Part shown: positions 1 through 9,036 of the stretch, piece by piece
Layout of the letters: every line of letters begins with the position of its first letter
How positions within the stretch are numbered: position 1 is the first letter of the stretch
NCBI RefSeq assembly: GCF_006438925.1
Contig: NZ_RCZA01000009.1
Coordinates: 124,300-188,299, forward strand
Direction: 5' to 3'
Length of the DNA stretch: 64,000 nucleotides
Source: Pseudomonas mandelii
GTDB lineage: Bacteria; Pseudomonadota; Gammaproteobacteria; Pseudomonadales; Pseudomonadaceae
Notes under the pieces: generated by a model
Databases searched by the model: none
What the model was told of the DNA's origin: nothing
The model's input: the letters and a program-made list of their open reading frames with translations, nothing else
Made by a program: the position numbers and the translations under genes

Positions 1-525
1 TTCAACGCCAAGACTTACCGCTATGGTATCTGCGGTGCCATGGAAACCCTGCTGGTGGACCAATCGGTCGCCAAGGATTTCCTGCCATCGATGGCTGCAC
101 AGTTCCGTGAAAAAGGCGTCGAGCTGCGCGGCTGCGAACGCACCCGGGCGATCATCGAGGCTGTTGCCGCCAGCGAAGAAGACTGGAACACCGAGTACCT
201 GGCGCCGATTCTTTCGATCCGCGTGGTCGACGGGCTGGACCAGGCCATCGAACACATCAATAAGTACGGCTCCCATCACACCGATTCGATTGTCAGCGAA
301 AACCTTGCTGACACCCGGCGTTTCGTCGCGGAAGTCGATTCATCGTCGGTAATGATCAACACCCCGACGTGCTTCGCCGATGGCTTCGAATACGGATTGG
401 GTGCCGAGATTGGCATTTCTACTGATAAGCTGCACGCCCGCGGCCCGGTGGGCCTCGAAGGTCTGACCTGCGAGAAGTACATCGTGGTCGGTGATGGCCA
501 GTTGCGCGGCCAGGCGTCGGTCTGA
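1..525 (+). CDS. proA: gamma-glutamyl phosphate reductase, C-terminal part
   Basis: Cut by the left edge; the reading frame is open from base 1 to the TGA at 523-525. ProA is the cytosolic NADPH-dependent enzyme that reduces gamma-glutamyl phosphate to glutamate semialdehyde, the second step of proline synthesis. The visible 174 residues are the C-terminal part of the ALDH-like fold; the tail with GPVGLEGLTCEKYIVVGDG is the typical ProA ending. The catalytic cysteine lies upstream and may be outside the window. The stop overlaps the possible upstream starts of nadD, and proA-nadD is a usual Pseudomonas gene pair. No frameshift is seen in the visible part. Confidence 0.95.
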   Translation, partial: FNAKTYRYGICGAMETLLVDQSVAKDFLPSMAAQFREKGVELRGCERTRAIIEAVAASEEDWNTEYLAPILSIRVVDGLDQAIEHINKYGSHHTDSIVSENLADTRRFVAEVDSSSVMINTPTCFADGFEYGLGAEIGISTDKLHARGPVGLEGLTCEKYIVVGDGQLRGQASV

Positions 526-526
526 C

Positions 527-1216
527 TTGGGCGACCTCGACCTCTCAGCCCCGGTAACCGCCAGCGAGCCTGCGCCTCGACGCATTGGAATGCTGGGCGG
601 AACCTTCGACCCGGTGCACATCGGCCATTTGCGCAGTGCGCTGGAAGTCGCCGAATCGCTGGCGCTCGATGAGCTGCGTCTGACACCCAGTGCCAGACCG
701 CCTCATCGCGGTACGCCGCAGGTCTCGGCGAAAGACCGTCTGGCGATGGTCGAGTGCGCGGTGGCCGGTGTGGCGCCGCTGGTGGTGGACGCCCGCGAAT
801 TGCAGCGGGACAAACCGTCCTACACCATTGACACCCTGGAACTGATGCGTGCCGAACTGGCCGCTGAAGACCAGGTTTTTCTACTTTTGGGCTGGGACGC
901 ATTTTGCGGCCTGCCCACTTGGCACCGCTGGGAAGAGTTGCTCCAGCATTGCCACATCCTGGTGCTGCAACGCCCGGATGCCGACAGCGAACCGCCGGAT
1001 GCCTTGCGCAATCTGTTGGCGGCACGCTCGGTGAGCGACCCGCTGGCCCTCAAAGGGCCGAGCGGACAGATTGCATTCGTCTGGCAGACACCGCTCGCGG
1101 TATCCGCCACCCAGATCCGTCAACTGCTGGCCAGCGGTAAGTCGGTACGTTTCCTGGTGCCCGACGCGGTCCTGGCCTACATCGATGCGCACGGTCTCTA
1201 CCGTGCGTCGAACTGA
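527..1216 (+). CDS. nadD: nicotinate-nucleotide adenylyltransferase
   Basis: Transfers AMP from ATP to nicotinate mononucleotide to give deamido-NAD, a cytosolic step of NAD synthesis. The nucleotidyltransferase signature GGTFDPVHIGH lies about 24 residues from the chosen start, and the C-terminal ISAT-like motif (VSATQIR) is present. About 229 residues, slightly longer than usual. The start is uncertain: the frame is open from GTG 491 and ATG 494, inside proA, and TTG 527 is the first candidate after the proA stop. There is no clear ribosome site for any of them, so translational coupling to proA is likely. It is followed by rsfS and rlmH. Confidence 0.92.
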   Translation: MGDLDLSAPVTASEPAPRRIGMLGGTFDPVHIGHLRSALEVAESLALDELRLTPSARPPHRGTPQVSAKDRLAMVECAVAGVAPLVVDARELQRDKPSYTIDTLELMRAELAAEDQVFLLLGWDAFCGLPTWHRWEELLQHCHILVLQRPDADSEPPDALRNLLAARSVSDPLALKGPSGQIAFVWQTPLAVSATQIRQLLASGKSVRFLVPDAVLAYIDAHGLYRASN

Positions 1217-1288
1217 AAAAGGGAGCGCTTCAAAACACGTGAACGCGTGTACCGAAGCGCCCGAACATACGAGCAAAACGAGTTTTAT

Positions 1289-1783
1289 ATGACTGACAAA
1301 GACGTAACTAAAGTAAAGCGCAAAGGCACGTTCAAGAGCGCCCCACTGCCAGTAGAGGTTCCAACCGGCCCTGAGCTGCGCGGCGAAGAGCTGGTCAAGG
1401 TTGCCGTAGCGGCCCTGGAAGACGTGAAGGGCCAGGACATTCAGGTGATCGACGTTCGTGAAAAGCAGAGCATCACTGACTTCATGATCATCGCTACCGG
1501 TACGTCCAACCGCCAGATCGGCGCGATGCTGGATAAGGTCCGCGAGGCGGTCAAAGCCCTGGGCGTCAAGCCGCTGGGTGAAGAAGGCAAGGGCGACAGC
1601 GACTGGGTCCTGCTGGATATGGATGATGTCATCGTGCACATGATGACCGCTTCGGCTCGTCAGTTTTACGACCTGGAGCGCCTGTGGTCCGGTGCGGAAC
1701 AGAGCCGTGCTCTGAACGCGGCTCACCACAGCCCGGAAAACACCCATGAGCACTTCGTCAAGCTCAATAAAGACCAGCAATAA
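1289..1783 (+). CDS. rsfS: ribosomal silencing factor RsfS
   Basis: RsfS (old names YbeB, Iojap family) binds ribosomal protein L14 and blocks joining of the ribosomal subunits when nutrients run short. The core with TDFMIIATGTSNRQIGAM and the following VLLDMDDVIVHMM strand matches the family. The protein is about 164 residues, longer than the roughly 105 of E. coli, because of a lysine-rich N-terminal extension of about 35 residues and a C-terminal tail. ATG 1289 is chosen because the upstream in-frame extension is not family-like. It sits between nadD and rlmH as in other gamma-proteobacteria and is probably cotranscribed with them. Confidence 0.93.
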   Translation: MTDKDVTKVKRKGTFKSAPLPVEVPTGPELRGEELVKVAVAALEDVKGQDIQVIDVREKQSITDFMIIATGTSNRQIGAMLDKVREAVKALGVKPLGEEGKGDSDWVLLDMDDVIVHMMTASARQFYDLERLWSGAEQSRALNAAHHSPENTHEHFVKLNKDQQ

Positions 1784-1792
1784 GGGACCGCT

Positions 1793-2260
1793 GTGCGACT
1801 GCGACTGATCGCCGTCGGTTCACGCATGCCCAAGTGGGTGGAAGAAGGCTGGCATGAATATGCCAAGCGTCTTCCGTCCGAGCTGGCGCTGGAACTGGTG
1901 GAAATACCGCTCAACACCCGTGGCAAGAACGCCGACGTGGCGCGCTTCATCCGTCAGGAAGGCGAGGCCATGCTGGCCAAGGTCGGGCCGAACGAGCGCG
2001 TTGTGACCCTCGAAGTCCACGGCAAGCCCTGGAGCACCGAGCAACTGGCGGTCGAGCTCGATCGCTGGCGGCTGGACTCGCGCACGGTGAATTTCATGGT
2101 CGGCGGCCCCGAAGGGCTGGCGCCGGAAGTCTGTGCCCGAGCCGATCAGCGCTGGTCATTGTCGCCGTTGACGTTGCCGCACCCGCTGGTGCGAATCCTG
2201 ATCGGCGAACAGCTGTATCGTGCCTGGACAGTCTTGTCCGGCCACCCTTACCACAAGTAG
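1793..2260 (+). CDS. rlmH: 23S rRNA pseudouridine-1915 N3-methyltransferase
   Basis: SPOUT-family methyltransferase that methylates pseudouridine 1915 in helix 69 of 23S rRNA, on the assembled 70S ribosome. It has the usual length of 155 residues, the knot motif GGPEGLAPEV and the family C-terminal end LSGHPYHK. The start is GTG at 1793, ten bases after the rsfS stop, with AAGGGA upstream as ribosome site. The mrdA ATG follows ten bases after its stop, so rsfS, rlmH and mrdA look like one transcription unit. Confidence 0.95.
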   Translation: MRLRLIAVGSRMPKWVEEGWHEYAKRLPSELALELVEIPLNTRGKNADVARFIRQEGEAMLAKVGPNERVVTLEVHGKPWSTEQLAVELDRWRLDSRTVNFMVGGPEGLAPEVCARADQRWSLSPLTLPHPLVRILIGEQLYRAWTVLSGHPYHK

Positions 2261-2270
2261 TTCTGCCCTC

Positions 2271-4166
2271 ATGCCCCAGCCGATCCGCATCAAGGACCAC
2301 GAAAAAGACGCCCGTCTGGTGCGTGGCCGCGTCGTGTTCGGGGCAATTGCGGTCGTGACGCTGATCGGTGTGCTGATCGCGCGGCTGTATTTCCTTCAGG
2401 TGATCCAGTACGAGTACCACTCGACCCTGTCGGAAAACAACCGCGTCCATGTGCAGCCGATTCCGCCGACCCGGGGCTTGATCTTCGATCGCAATGGCGT
2501 GGTGGTGGCGGATAACCGGCCCAGCTTCAGCCTGAGCATGACCCGCGAGCGTTCCGGCGACTGGCAGCAAGTGCTCGACGTCATTGTCGAAGTGCTGGAG
2601 CTGACGCCCGAGGACCGGGTGATCTTCGAGAAACGCATGCGTCAGGGGCGTCGGCCGTTCGAGCCGGTGCCGATCCTGTTCGAGCTGACCGAAGAACAGA
2701 TCGCCCGCATCGCGGTGAACCAGTTCCGTCTGCCGGGCGTGGAAGTGGTCGCGCAGCTGGTTCGTCACTATCCGCAGGGCGCGCACTTTGCGCACTCGGT
2801 GGGATATATGGGGCGAATCAACGAAAAAGAGCTCAAGTCTCTGGACCCGGTGAGTTACAGCGGCACCCATCAAATTGGCAAAACCGGCATCGAGCGCTTC
2901 TACGAGCCCGAATTGCACGGTCAGGTCGGTTACGAAGAAGTCGAGACCAACGCCCGTGGCCGCGTGCTGCGGGTACTCAAACGTACCGAACCGATTTCCG
3001 GCAAGGACATCGTCCTGAGCCTGGACATCAAACTGCAGGAGGCCGCCGAAGCTGCACTCGGCGGTCGCCGTGGCGCAGTGGTGGCGCTGGACCCGAAAAC
3101 CGGCGAAGTCCTGGCGATGGTCAGTCAGCCGAGTTTTGACCCGAACCTGTTCGTCACCGGCATCAGTTTCAAGGCCTATTCCGAGCTGCGCGATTCCATC
3201 GACCGGCCACTGTTCAACCGCGTGCTGCGCGGCCTGTACCCGCCGGGCTCGACCATCAAACCGGCTGTGGCAATTGCCGGCCTGGATTCTGGCGTTGTGA
3301 ACGCGTCGAGTCGGGTGTATGACCCCGGCTATTACCAGTTGCCCAACTACGATCACAAATACCGTAACTGGAACCGTACCGGTGACGGCTACGTCGATCT
3401 GGACACGGCGATCATGCGGTCCAACGACACCTACTTCTACGATCTGGCCCACAAACTGGGAATCGATCGCTTGTCGGCGTACATGAGCAAGTTCGGCATC
3501 GGCCAGAAGGTTTCGCTGGACATGTTCGAAGAGTCGCCGGGGCTGATGCCTACACGTGAATGGAAACGTGCAACCCGGCGTCAGGCCTGGTTCCCGGGCG
3601 AAACGCTGATTCTCGGGATTGGTCAGGGCTACATGCAATCAACGCCCTTGCAACTGGCCCAGGCCACCGCGCTGGTCGCGAACAAGGGTGTCTGGAACCG
3701 TCCGCACCTGGCCAAAACTGTCGAAGGCGAGCGGCCGAAGGATGAAAACCCGATGCCGGATATCATCCTGCGTGACCCGTCCGACTGGACCAAGGTCAAC
3801 CACGGCATGCAACAGGTGATGCACGGTGCCCGGGGTACGGCACGCAAAGCGGCGATCGGTTCGCAATACCGCATCGCGGGCAAAAGTGGTACGGCTCAGG
3901 TGGTCGCGATCAAGCAGGGTGAGAAGTACGACCGCTCCAAGGTTCAGGAGCGCCATCGCGACCACGCCTTGTTCGTCGGCTTCGCACCCGCCGACAACCC
4001 GCAAATCGTGGTGTCGGTGATGGTCGAGAACGGCGAGTCCGGTTCCGGCGTTGCAGCGCCCGTGGTACGTCAAATCATGGACGCCTGGCTTCTGGACCAG
4101 GACGGTCGGTTGAAGGCCGAATACGCCAGCCCTATCAGTGCGGAGGCTACGGCCCGTGAAGAGTAA
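2271..4166 (+). CDS. mrdA: penicillin-binding protein 2 (elongasome transpeptidase)
   Basis: Inner-membrane DD-transpeptidase that cross-links peptidoglycan during side-wall growth together with RodA. 631 residues. A short cytoplasmic N-terminus is followed by one membrane segment (about residues 20-42), a PBP dimerisation domain and the transpeptidase domain with SxxK in PPGSTIKP, SxN in MRSNDTYF and KSGT in AGKSGTAQ. The annotated frame opens earlier inside rlmH; ATG 2271 is chosen because PQPIRIKDHEKDARLV is the usual family N-terminus. Also called pbpA in Pseudomonas. It is followed by rodA. Confidence 0.96.
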   Translation: MPQPIRIKDHEKDARLVRGRVVFGAIAVVTLIGVLIARLYFLQVIQYEYHSTLSENNRVHVQPIPPTRGLIFDRNGVVVADNRPSFSLSMTRERSGDWQQVLDVIVEVLELTPEDRVIFEKRMRQGRRPFEPVPILFELTEEQIARIAVNQFRLPGVEVVAQLVRHYPQGAHFAHSVGYMGRINEKELKSLDPVSYSGTHQIGKTGIERFYEPELHGQVGYEEVETNARGRVLRVLKRTEPISGKDIVLSLDIKLQEAAEAALGGRRGAVVALDPKTGEVLAMVSQPSFDPNLFVTGISFKAYSELRDSIDRPLFNRVLRGLYPPGSTIKPAVAIAGLDSGVVNASSRVYDPGYYQLPNYDHKYRNWNRTGDGYVDLDTAIMRSNDTYFYDLAHKLGIDRLSAYMSKFGIGQKVSLDMFEESPGLMPTREWKRATRRQAWFPGETLILGIGQGYMQSTPLQLAQATALVANKGVWNRPHLAKTVEGERPKDENPMPDIILRDPSDWTKVNHGMQQVMHGARGTARKAAIGSQYRIAGKSGTAQVVAIKQGEKYDRSKVQERHRDHALFVGFAPADNPQIVVSVMVENGESGSGVAAPVVRQIMDAWLLDQDGRLKAEYASPISAEATAREE

Positions 4167-4197
4167 TTTTGATCGCATCCTCTCCAGCGAGGATGTG

Positions 4198-5301
4198 ATG
4201 CGTCGCCGCGCAACGCTGTTGCAACGCATGCACATTGATGGCCCGTTGCTGATCCTGCTGCTGACCCTCGCTGCCGGCAGCCTGTTCGTGCTGTATTCGG
4301 CCAGCGGCAAAAGCTGGGATCTGCTGGCCAAGCAAGCCACTTCGTTCGGTATCGGCCTGGTATCGATGATCGTCATTGCGCAGTTCGAACCGCGGTTCAT
4401 GGCCCGTTGGGTGCCAGTCGGCTATGTGATCGGTGTGCTGTTGCTGGTGGTGGTGGACGTCATGGGCCACAACGCCATGGGCGCCACGCGCTGGATCAAC
4501 ATTCCCGGGGTGATCCGCTTCCAGCCCTCGGAATTCATGAAGATTCTGATGCCCGCGACCATCGCCTGGTACTTGTCCAAGCGCACCTTGCCGCCGCAGC
4601 TCAAGCATGTGGGCGTCAGTCTGTTTCTGATTGGCTTGCCGTTTATCCTGATCGTGCGCCAGCCTGACCTCGGCACTTCGCTGTTGATCCTCGCCGGTGG
4701 CGCGTTCGTTCTGTTCATGGGCGGCCTGCGCTGGCGCTGGATTCTCAGCGTGATTGCCGCGGCTGTGCCGGTGGCGGTCGGCATGTGGTACTTCATCATG
4801 CACGACTACCAGAAGCAGCGAATCCTGACCTTCCTCGATCCCGAAAGCGATCCGTTGGGCACTGGCTGGAACATCATTCAATCGAAAGCCGCCATCGGTT
4901 CCGGCGGTGTGTTCGGCAAGGGCTGGTTGCTCGGCACCCAGTCGCACCTGGACTTCCTGCCGGAAAGCCACACCGACTTCATTATTGCGGTCATGGGCGA
5001 AGAATTCGGCCTGGTGGGTATCTGCGCGCTGCTGCTGATTTATCTGCTGTTGATCGGCCGCGGACTGGTGATTACCGCTCAAGCCCAGACATTGTTCGGC
5101 AAATTGCTCGCGGGCAGCCTGACCATGACGTTTTTTGTTTACGTTTTCGTCAACATCGGTATGGTCAGTGGCCTGTTGCCGGTTGTGGGGGTGCCGTTGC
5201 CGTTCATTAGCTACGGAGGAACTTCGCTGGTGACGCTGCTGTCAGCGTTTGGGGTTTTGATGTCGATCCATACCCATCGTAAGTGGATCGCTCAGGTTTG
5301 A
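4198..5301 (+). CDS. rodA: rod-shape peptidoglycan glycosyltransferase RodA
   Basis: SEDS-family polytopic membrane protein that polymerises lipid II into glycan strands in the elongasome, paired with PBP2 (mrdA) just upstream. 367 residues with about ten hydrophobic helices and conserved SEDS stretches FQPSEFMKI, GTGWNIIQSKAAIGSGG and LPESHTDFI. ATG 4198 gives the normal RodA length and has GAGGA just upstream; the frame is open back to GTG 4156 and ATG 4138 inside mrdA, but that extension is not family-like. The mltB gene follows within 20 bases. Confidence 0.95.
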   Translation: MRRRATLLQRMHIDGPLLILLLTLAAGSLFVLYSASGKSWDLLAKQATSFGIGLVSMIVIAQFEPRFMARWVPVGYVIGVLLLVVVDVMGHNAMGATRWINIPGVIRFQPSEFMKILMPATIAWYLSKRTLPPQLKHVGVSLFLIGLPFILIVRQPDLGTSLLILAGGAFVLFMGGLRWRWILSVIAAAVPVAVGMWYFIMHDYQKQRILTFLDPESDPLGTGWNIIQSKAAIGSGGVFGKGWLLGTQSHLDFLPESHTDFIIAVMGEEFGLVGICALLLIYLLLIGRGLVITAQAQTLFGKLLAGSLTMTFFVYVFVNIGMVSGLLPVVGVPLPFISYGGTSLVTLLSAFGVLMSIHTHRKWIAQV

Positions 5302-5318
5302 ATAAGGTGAAGATTTCA

Positions 5319-6329
5319 ATGCAAGTAATGCGTGGCTGGGCGACTCGATATGCGCCATGGGTCGGCCTGGTAAGCATCCTTGGCACAGCGCAGGAAGCGT
5401 TGGCCGGCGATTACGAAGGTTCACCCCAGGTGGCCGAATTCGTCGGTGAAATGACCCGCGACTACGGTTTTGCCGGTGAACAGCTGATGGGCGTGTTCCG
5501 CGAAGCCGAGCGCAAGCAGTCGATTCTGGACGCGATCTCGAAACCGGCCGAACGGGTCAAGCAGTGGAGCGAGTATCGCCCGATGTTCATCACCGACGCG
5601 CGCATCGCCCGTGGTGTGGACTTCTGGCGTCAGCACGAGGCGGTACTGGCCCGCGCCGAGCAGGAATACGGTGTGCCGGCGCAGGTTATTGTTTCGATCA
5701 TCGGCGTTGAGACCTTTTTTGGTCGTAATACCGGCAATTTTCGGGTAATCGACGCCTTGTCGACCCTGGGTTTCGACTATCCTCCCCGTGCCGAATTTTT
5801 CCGCAAGGAGTTGCGTGAGTTCCTGTTGCTGGCCCGGGAAGAGCAGGTCGATCCGTTGACCCTCAAAGGCTCGTACGCCGGGGCCATGGGCTTGCCGCAG
5901 TTCATGCCGAGCAGTTTTCGCGCCTATGCGGTGGACTTCGACGGTGACGGCCACATTAATATCTGGACCAATCCGGACGATGCCATTGGCAGCGTCGCCA
6001 GTTATTTCAAGCGTCACGGCTGGGTAGCCGGCGAACCGGTGGTCAGCCGCGCCGATGTGCGTGGCGACCAGGTGGACGAAGGTTTGACCACGGGCATCGA
6101 ACCGACTAAAACCGTCGGGGAGTTGCGGGCGCTGGGGTGGTCAAGTCATGATGCGCTGCGCGATGATATGCCGGTCACGGCTTTCCGCCTGGAAGGTGAC
6201 AATGGCCCCGAATACTGGATGGGCCTGAACAATTTTTACGCGATCACGCGTTATAACCGCAGCGTGATGTACGCCATGGCCGTACATCAACTGTCTGAAC
6301 AGCTGGTCCAAGCACGGGGCGTCAAGTAA
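5319..6329 (+). CDS. mltB: lytic murein transglycosylase B (SltB1 type)
   Basis: Periplasmic lytic transglycosylase that cleaves the MurNAc-GlcNAc bond with formation of 1,6-anhydroMurNAc. 336 residues. The N-terminus is a signal peptide ending at about ALA-GD (residue 29). The SLT_2 domain carries the catalytic glutamate in GVETFFGRNTG (Glu131) and the downstream GAMGLPQFMPSSFR stretch. I see no lipobox, so this is probably a soluble or signal-anchored form, as in P. aeruginosa SltB1. Its stop TAA overlaps the ATG of rlpA by one base. It shares the elongasome operon with mrdA and rodA. Confidence 0.93.
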   Translation: MQVMRGWATRYAPWVGLVSILGTAQEALAGDYEGSPQVAEFVGEMTRDYGFAGEQLMGVFREAERKQSILDAISKPAERVKQWSEYRPMFITDARIARGVDFWRQHEAVLARAEQEYGVPAQVIVSIIGVETFFGRNTGNFRVIDALSTLGFDYPPRAEFFRKELREFLLLAREEQVDPLTLKGSYAGAMGLPQFMPSSFRAYAVDFDGDGHINIWTNPDDAIGSVASYFKRHGWVAGEPVVSRADVRGDQVDEGLTTGIEPTKTVGELRALGWSSHDALRDDMPVTAFRLEGDNGPEYWMGLNNFYAITRYNRSVMYAMAVHQLSEQLVQARGVK

Positions 6330-7339
6330 TGCGGGCATTGCCTATGAATAAACCCCTGAAGCTGATGGCATTCGCCGCGTTGGCGGTGCTGCTCGCCAGT
6401 TGTTCGACCAGCCGTTCGCCGACCCCAAAGTCTTCTACCGCCGTGCGCGCAACGCCAGGCCTGGACATCAACCGCGCGCACAAAGATGGCGCGCCGTGGT
6501 GGGACGTGGATGTTTCGCGTATCCCGGATGCCACGCCGACCCTGCACAGCGGTACTTATAAAGCCAACCCGTACACCGTGCTGGGCAAGACCTACTTCCC
6601 GCTGCAAGACTCCAAGACCTACGTCGCCTCGGGCACGGCGTCTTGGTACGGCACCAAGTTCCACGGCCAGAACACCGCCAACGGCGAAGTCTATGACCTG
6701 TACGGCATGAGTGCCGCGCATAAGACCTTGCCGCTGCCAAGTTACGTTCGGGTGACCAACCTGGACAACAACAAGAGCGTGGTTTTGCGAGTCAACGACC
6801 GTGGGCCGTTCTACTCGGACCGCATCATCGACTTGTCCTATGCCGCCGCCAAGAAACTGGGCTACGCCGAAATCGGCACCGCGCGGGTCAAGGTTGAAGG
6901 TATCGATCCACAACAGTGGTGGGCCGCGAAAGGCCGTCCGGCGCCTTTGATGCTCAATGAGCCTCAAGTAGCGCAAAATGCCGCGCCGACGATTACCGCT
7001 TCGGCGGGGACGGTCGAGCAATGGACGCCACCGCCGCAGCAACACGCTTCGGACACCGTGCCTGTGCCGATCAGTGCAAAAAAAAACGCTTCTGTACCAG
7101 CCTCTGGCCAGTATCTGCAGGTGGGCGCGTTCGCCAACCCGGACGCTGCAGAACTCCTGAGATCGAAGCTCAGCGGGATGGTGAGCGCTCCGGTGTTCAT
7201 CAGTTCGATCGTGCGCAATCAACAGACGCTGCATCGGGTGCGCCTGGGGCCGATCGGCTCGCCGGGTGAAATCCAGCAAGTGCAGAACAGTGTGCGCCTG
7301 GCCAATCTCGGTTCGCCGAGCCTGGTCACTGCCGAGTAA
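6329..7339 (+). CDS. rlpA: septal ring lytic transglycosylase RlpA lipoprotein
   Basis: Outer-membrane lipoprotein; in Pseudomonas RlpA is a lytic transglycosylase that acts on denuded glycan strands at the septum. 336 residues. The lipobox LLASC places the lipidated cysteine at about residue 25. A double-psi beta-barrel follows (about 95-185, with ASWYGTKFHGQNTANGE), then a linker rich in A, P and Q, and a SPOR domain (about 255-330) that binds denuded septal peptidoglycan. Starts at ATG 6329 overlapping the mltB stop; ATG 6344 is an alternative. Last gene before the dacA leader. Confidence 0.94.
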   Translation: MRALPMNKPLKLMAFAALAVLLASCSTSRSPTPKSSTAVRATPGLDINRAHKDGAPWWDVDVSRIPDATPTLHSGTYKANPYTVLGKTYFPLQDSKTYVASGTASWYGTKFHGQNTANGEVYDLYGMSAAHKTLPLPSYVRVTNLDNNKSVVLRVNDRGPFYSDRIIDLSYAAAKKLGYAEIGTARVKVEGIDPQQWWAAKGRPAPLMLNEPQVAQNAAPTITASAGTVEQWTPPPQQHASDTVPVPISAKKNASVPASGQYLQVGAFANPDAAELLRSKLSGMVSAPVFISSIVRNQQTLHRVRLGPIGSPGEIQQVQNSVRLANLGSPSLVTAE

Positions 7340-7449
7340 TACGTAGTACTTGATTGACGGTTCGCTTGCGGTTTGGGGGGTGGACCTGGTTGTTGGCTCG
7401 TTAAAGAACAAAAGCCCGGCAAGGGTTCTGAGTGAACAGCTGAACACGC

Positions 7450-7495
7450 GACAGCTCGTTAGAAAGCTGTCTGATTAGTTTTGCCCCTTAGGGCA
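7450..7495 (+). terminator. two small hairpins between rlpA and dacA
   Basis: GACAGCT (7450-7456) pairs with AGCTGTC (7465-7471) and is followed by TGATTAGTTTT; TGCCC (7482-7486) pairs with GGGCA (7491-7495) and is followed by GTTT. Together they could weakly terminate the mrdA-rlpA transcript or form the dacA leader. Seen in the sequence; the role is inferred. Confidence 0.3.
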
Positions 7496-7522
7496 GTTTC
7501 CATTAGCGATTTCGAGAGACGG

Positions 7523-8680
7523 ATGAACATCACCACCTTTGCCAAACGCCTGTGTCTGCTAGTCCCGCTGCTCCTCTCGCCTGCCGCTTTCGCGGTCGAG
7601 ATGATGCCGTCGCCGCCGCAACTGGCCGCCAAAGCCTATGTCCTCATGGACGCCAGCAGCGGCAACGTGCTGGTGGAGAACAACGGTGACCAGCGTCTGC
7701 CTCCGGCCAGCCTGACCAAGCTGATGACCGCGTACATCGCGACCCTGGAAATCCGTCGTGGCCAGATCGGCGAAAACGACCCGGTGACCGTCAGCGAAAA
7801 CGCCTGGCGTACCGGCGGTTCGCGGATGTTCATCAAGGTCGGCTCGCAAGTCACTGTCAGCGATCTGCTGCACGGCATCATCATTCAGTCGGGTAACGAC
7901 GCCAGCGTTGCGCTCTCCGAGCACATCGCCGGCAGCGAAGATGCCTTCGCTGACATGATGAACAAAACCGTGGCCGATCTGGGCATGACCAACAGCCACT
8001 TCATGAACCCGACCGGTCTGCCGAACCCTGAGCACTACTCGTCGGCTCACGACATGGCGGTGCTGGCTCGCGCGATCATCCACGAAGACCCGGCTCACTA
8101 CGCGATCTACTCGCAGAAAGAGTTTTTCTGGAACGGCATCAAGCAACCTAACCGTAACCTGCTGCTGTGGCGCGACAAGACGGTCGACGGCCTGAAAACC
8201 GGCCACACCGACGAAGCCGGCTACTGCATGGTGTCTTCGGCAGTACGTGATGGCATGCGCCTGATCGCTGTGGTGTTCGGCACCAACAGCGAAGTGGCTC
8301 GCGCCTCTGAAACCCAGAAGCTGTTGACCTACGGTTTCCGCTTCTTCGAAACCCAGACGTTCTATCAGAAAGGCGCCGAGCTGGCTCAGGCTCCTGTCTG
8401 GAAAGGCACCACCAATCAAGTCAAGGCCGGCCTGGCTGAAGACCTGACCATGACCCTGCCAAAAGGCCAGCTGAAAAAGCTCGCCGCCAGCATGACCATG
8501 AACCCGCAACTGGTTGCGCCAATCGCCAAGGGCGACGTAATCGGTAAAGTCGACGTGAAGCTGGACGACAAAGTCGTGCATAGCGCTGATCTGATCGCTC
8601 TGGACGCGGTCGACGAGGGTGGTATCTTCCGCCGCATGTGGGATAGCATCCGTCTATTCTTCTACGGCTTGTTCAACTGA
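7523..8680 (+). CDS. dacA: D-alanyl-D-alanine carboxypeptidase (PBP5)
   Basis: Periplasmic carboxypeptidase that removes the terminal D-Ala from pentapeptides and so limits cross-linking (called dacC in P. aeruginosa). 385 residues. Signal peptide ends at about AFA (residue 24). Peptidase S11 motifs are complete: SLTK with Ser63, SGN in IIQSGNDAS, KTG in GLKTGHTDE. A beta-rich PBP5 C-terminal domain follows, and the last 18 residues (FRRMWDSIRLFFYGLFN) form the amphipathic membrane anchor. ATG 7523 is chosen because the signal peptide begins there and AGAGACGG lies just upstream. Confidence 0.95.
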   Translation: MNITTFAKRLCLLVPLLLSPAAFAVEMMPSPPQLAAKAYVLMDASSGNVLVENNGDQRLPPASLTKLMTAYIATLEIRRGQIGENDPVTVSENAWRTGGSRMFIKVGSQVTVSDLLHGIIIQSGNDASVALSEHIAGSEDAFADMMNKTVADLGMTNSHFMNPTGLPNPEHYSSAHDMAVLARAIIHEDPAHYAIYSQKEFFWNGIKQPNRNLLLWRDKTVDGLKTGHTDEAGYCMVSSAVRDGMRLIAVVFGTNSEVARASETQKLLTYGFRFFETQTFYQKGAELAQAPVWKGTTNQVKAGLAEDLTMTLPKGQLKKLAASMTMNPQLVAPIAKGDVIGKVDVKLDDKVVHSADLIALDAVDEGGIFRRMWDSIRLFFYGLFN

Positions 8681-8695
8681 ATTAGTGTGGACTTG

Positions 8696-8728
8696 CATGG
8701 CCCTGTTCCAATCCGGACCGGGGCCATG
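8696..8728 (+). terminator. hairpin between dacA and ybeD
   Basis: CATGGCCC (8696-8703) pairs perfectly with GGGCCATG (8721-8728), starting 16 bases after the dacA stop. There is no T-run after it, so a partial terminator or an mRNA 3' stabiliser is as likely as full termination. Confidence 0.35.
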
Positions 8729-8760
8729 TCCGTTGCCACGGCTTACGAGGCCGTTACGCC

Positions 8761-9036
8761 ATGACAGACAACGATGTAAAGGCGCCAAAAATCGAATTCC
8801 CCTGCGCGGATTACCCTATCAAGGTGATCGGCGATACCGGCGTGGGCTTCAAGGACAAGATCATCGCGATCCTTGAGAAACACGCGACCGTTGATCACAA
8901 GACCCTGGCCGAGCGTCAGAGCACCAACGGCAAGTACACGACCATCCAGCTGCACATCATCGCCACCGGTCAAGAACAGCTGTACGACATCAACAGCGAG
9001 TTGCGGGCTACCGGTTTCGTGCACATGGTGCTGTGA
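8761..9036 (+). CDS. ybeD: YbeD/DUF493 family protein
   Basis: Small 91-residue cytosolic protein of the DUF493 (YbeD) family, with an ACT-like alpha-beta fold known from the E. coli member. The conserved stretch FPCADYPIKVIGDTG near residue 15 and the ending LRATGFVHMVL fit the family. Its function is not established. The gene lies between dacA and lipB here as in E. coli, and its stop TGA overlaps the ATG of lipB, which suggests a link to lipoate metabolism or only to operon order. Confidence 0.92.
   Translation: MTDNDVKAPKIEFPCADYPIKVIGDTGVGFKDKIIAILEKHATVDHKTLAERQSTNGKYTTIQLHIIATGQEQLYDINSELRATGFVHMVL

Noticed and set aside
2094..3638. 514-residue open frame on - opposite mrdA
   Set aside because: Antisense shadow; composition rich in H, R and D, no recognisable domain, and the mrdA frame is complete.
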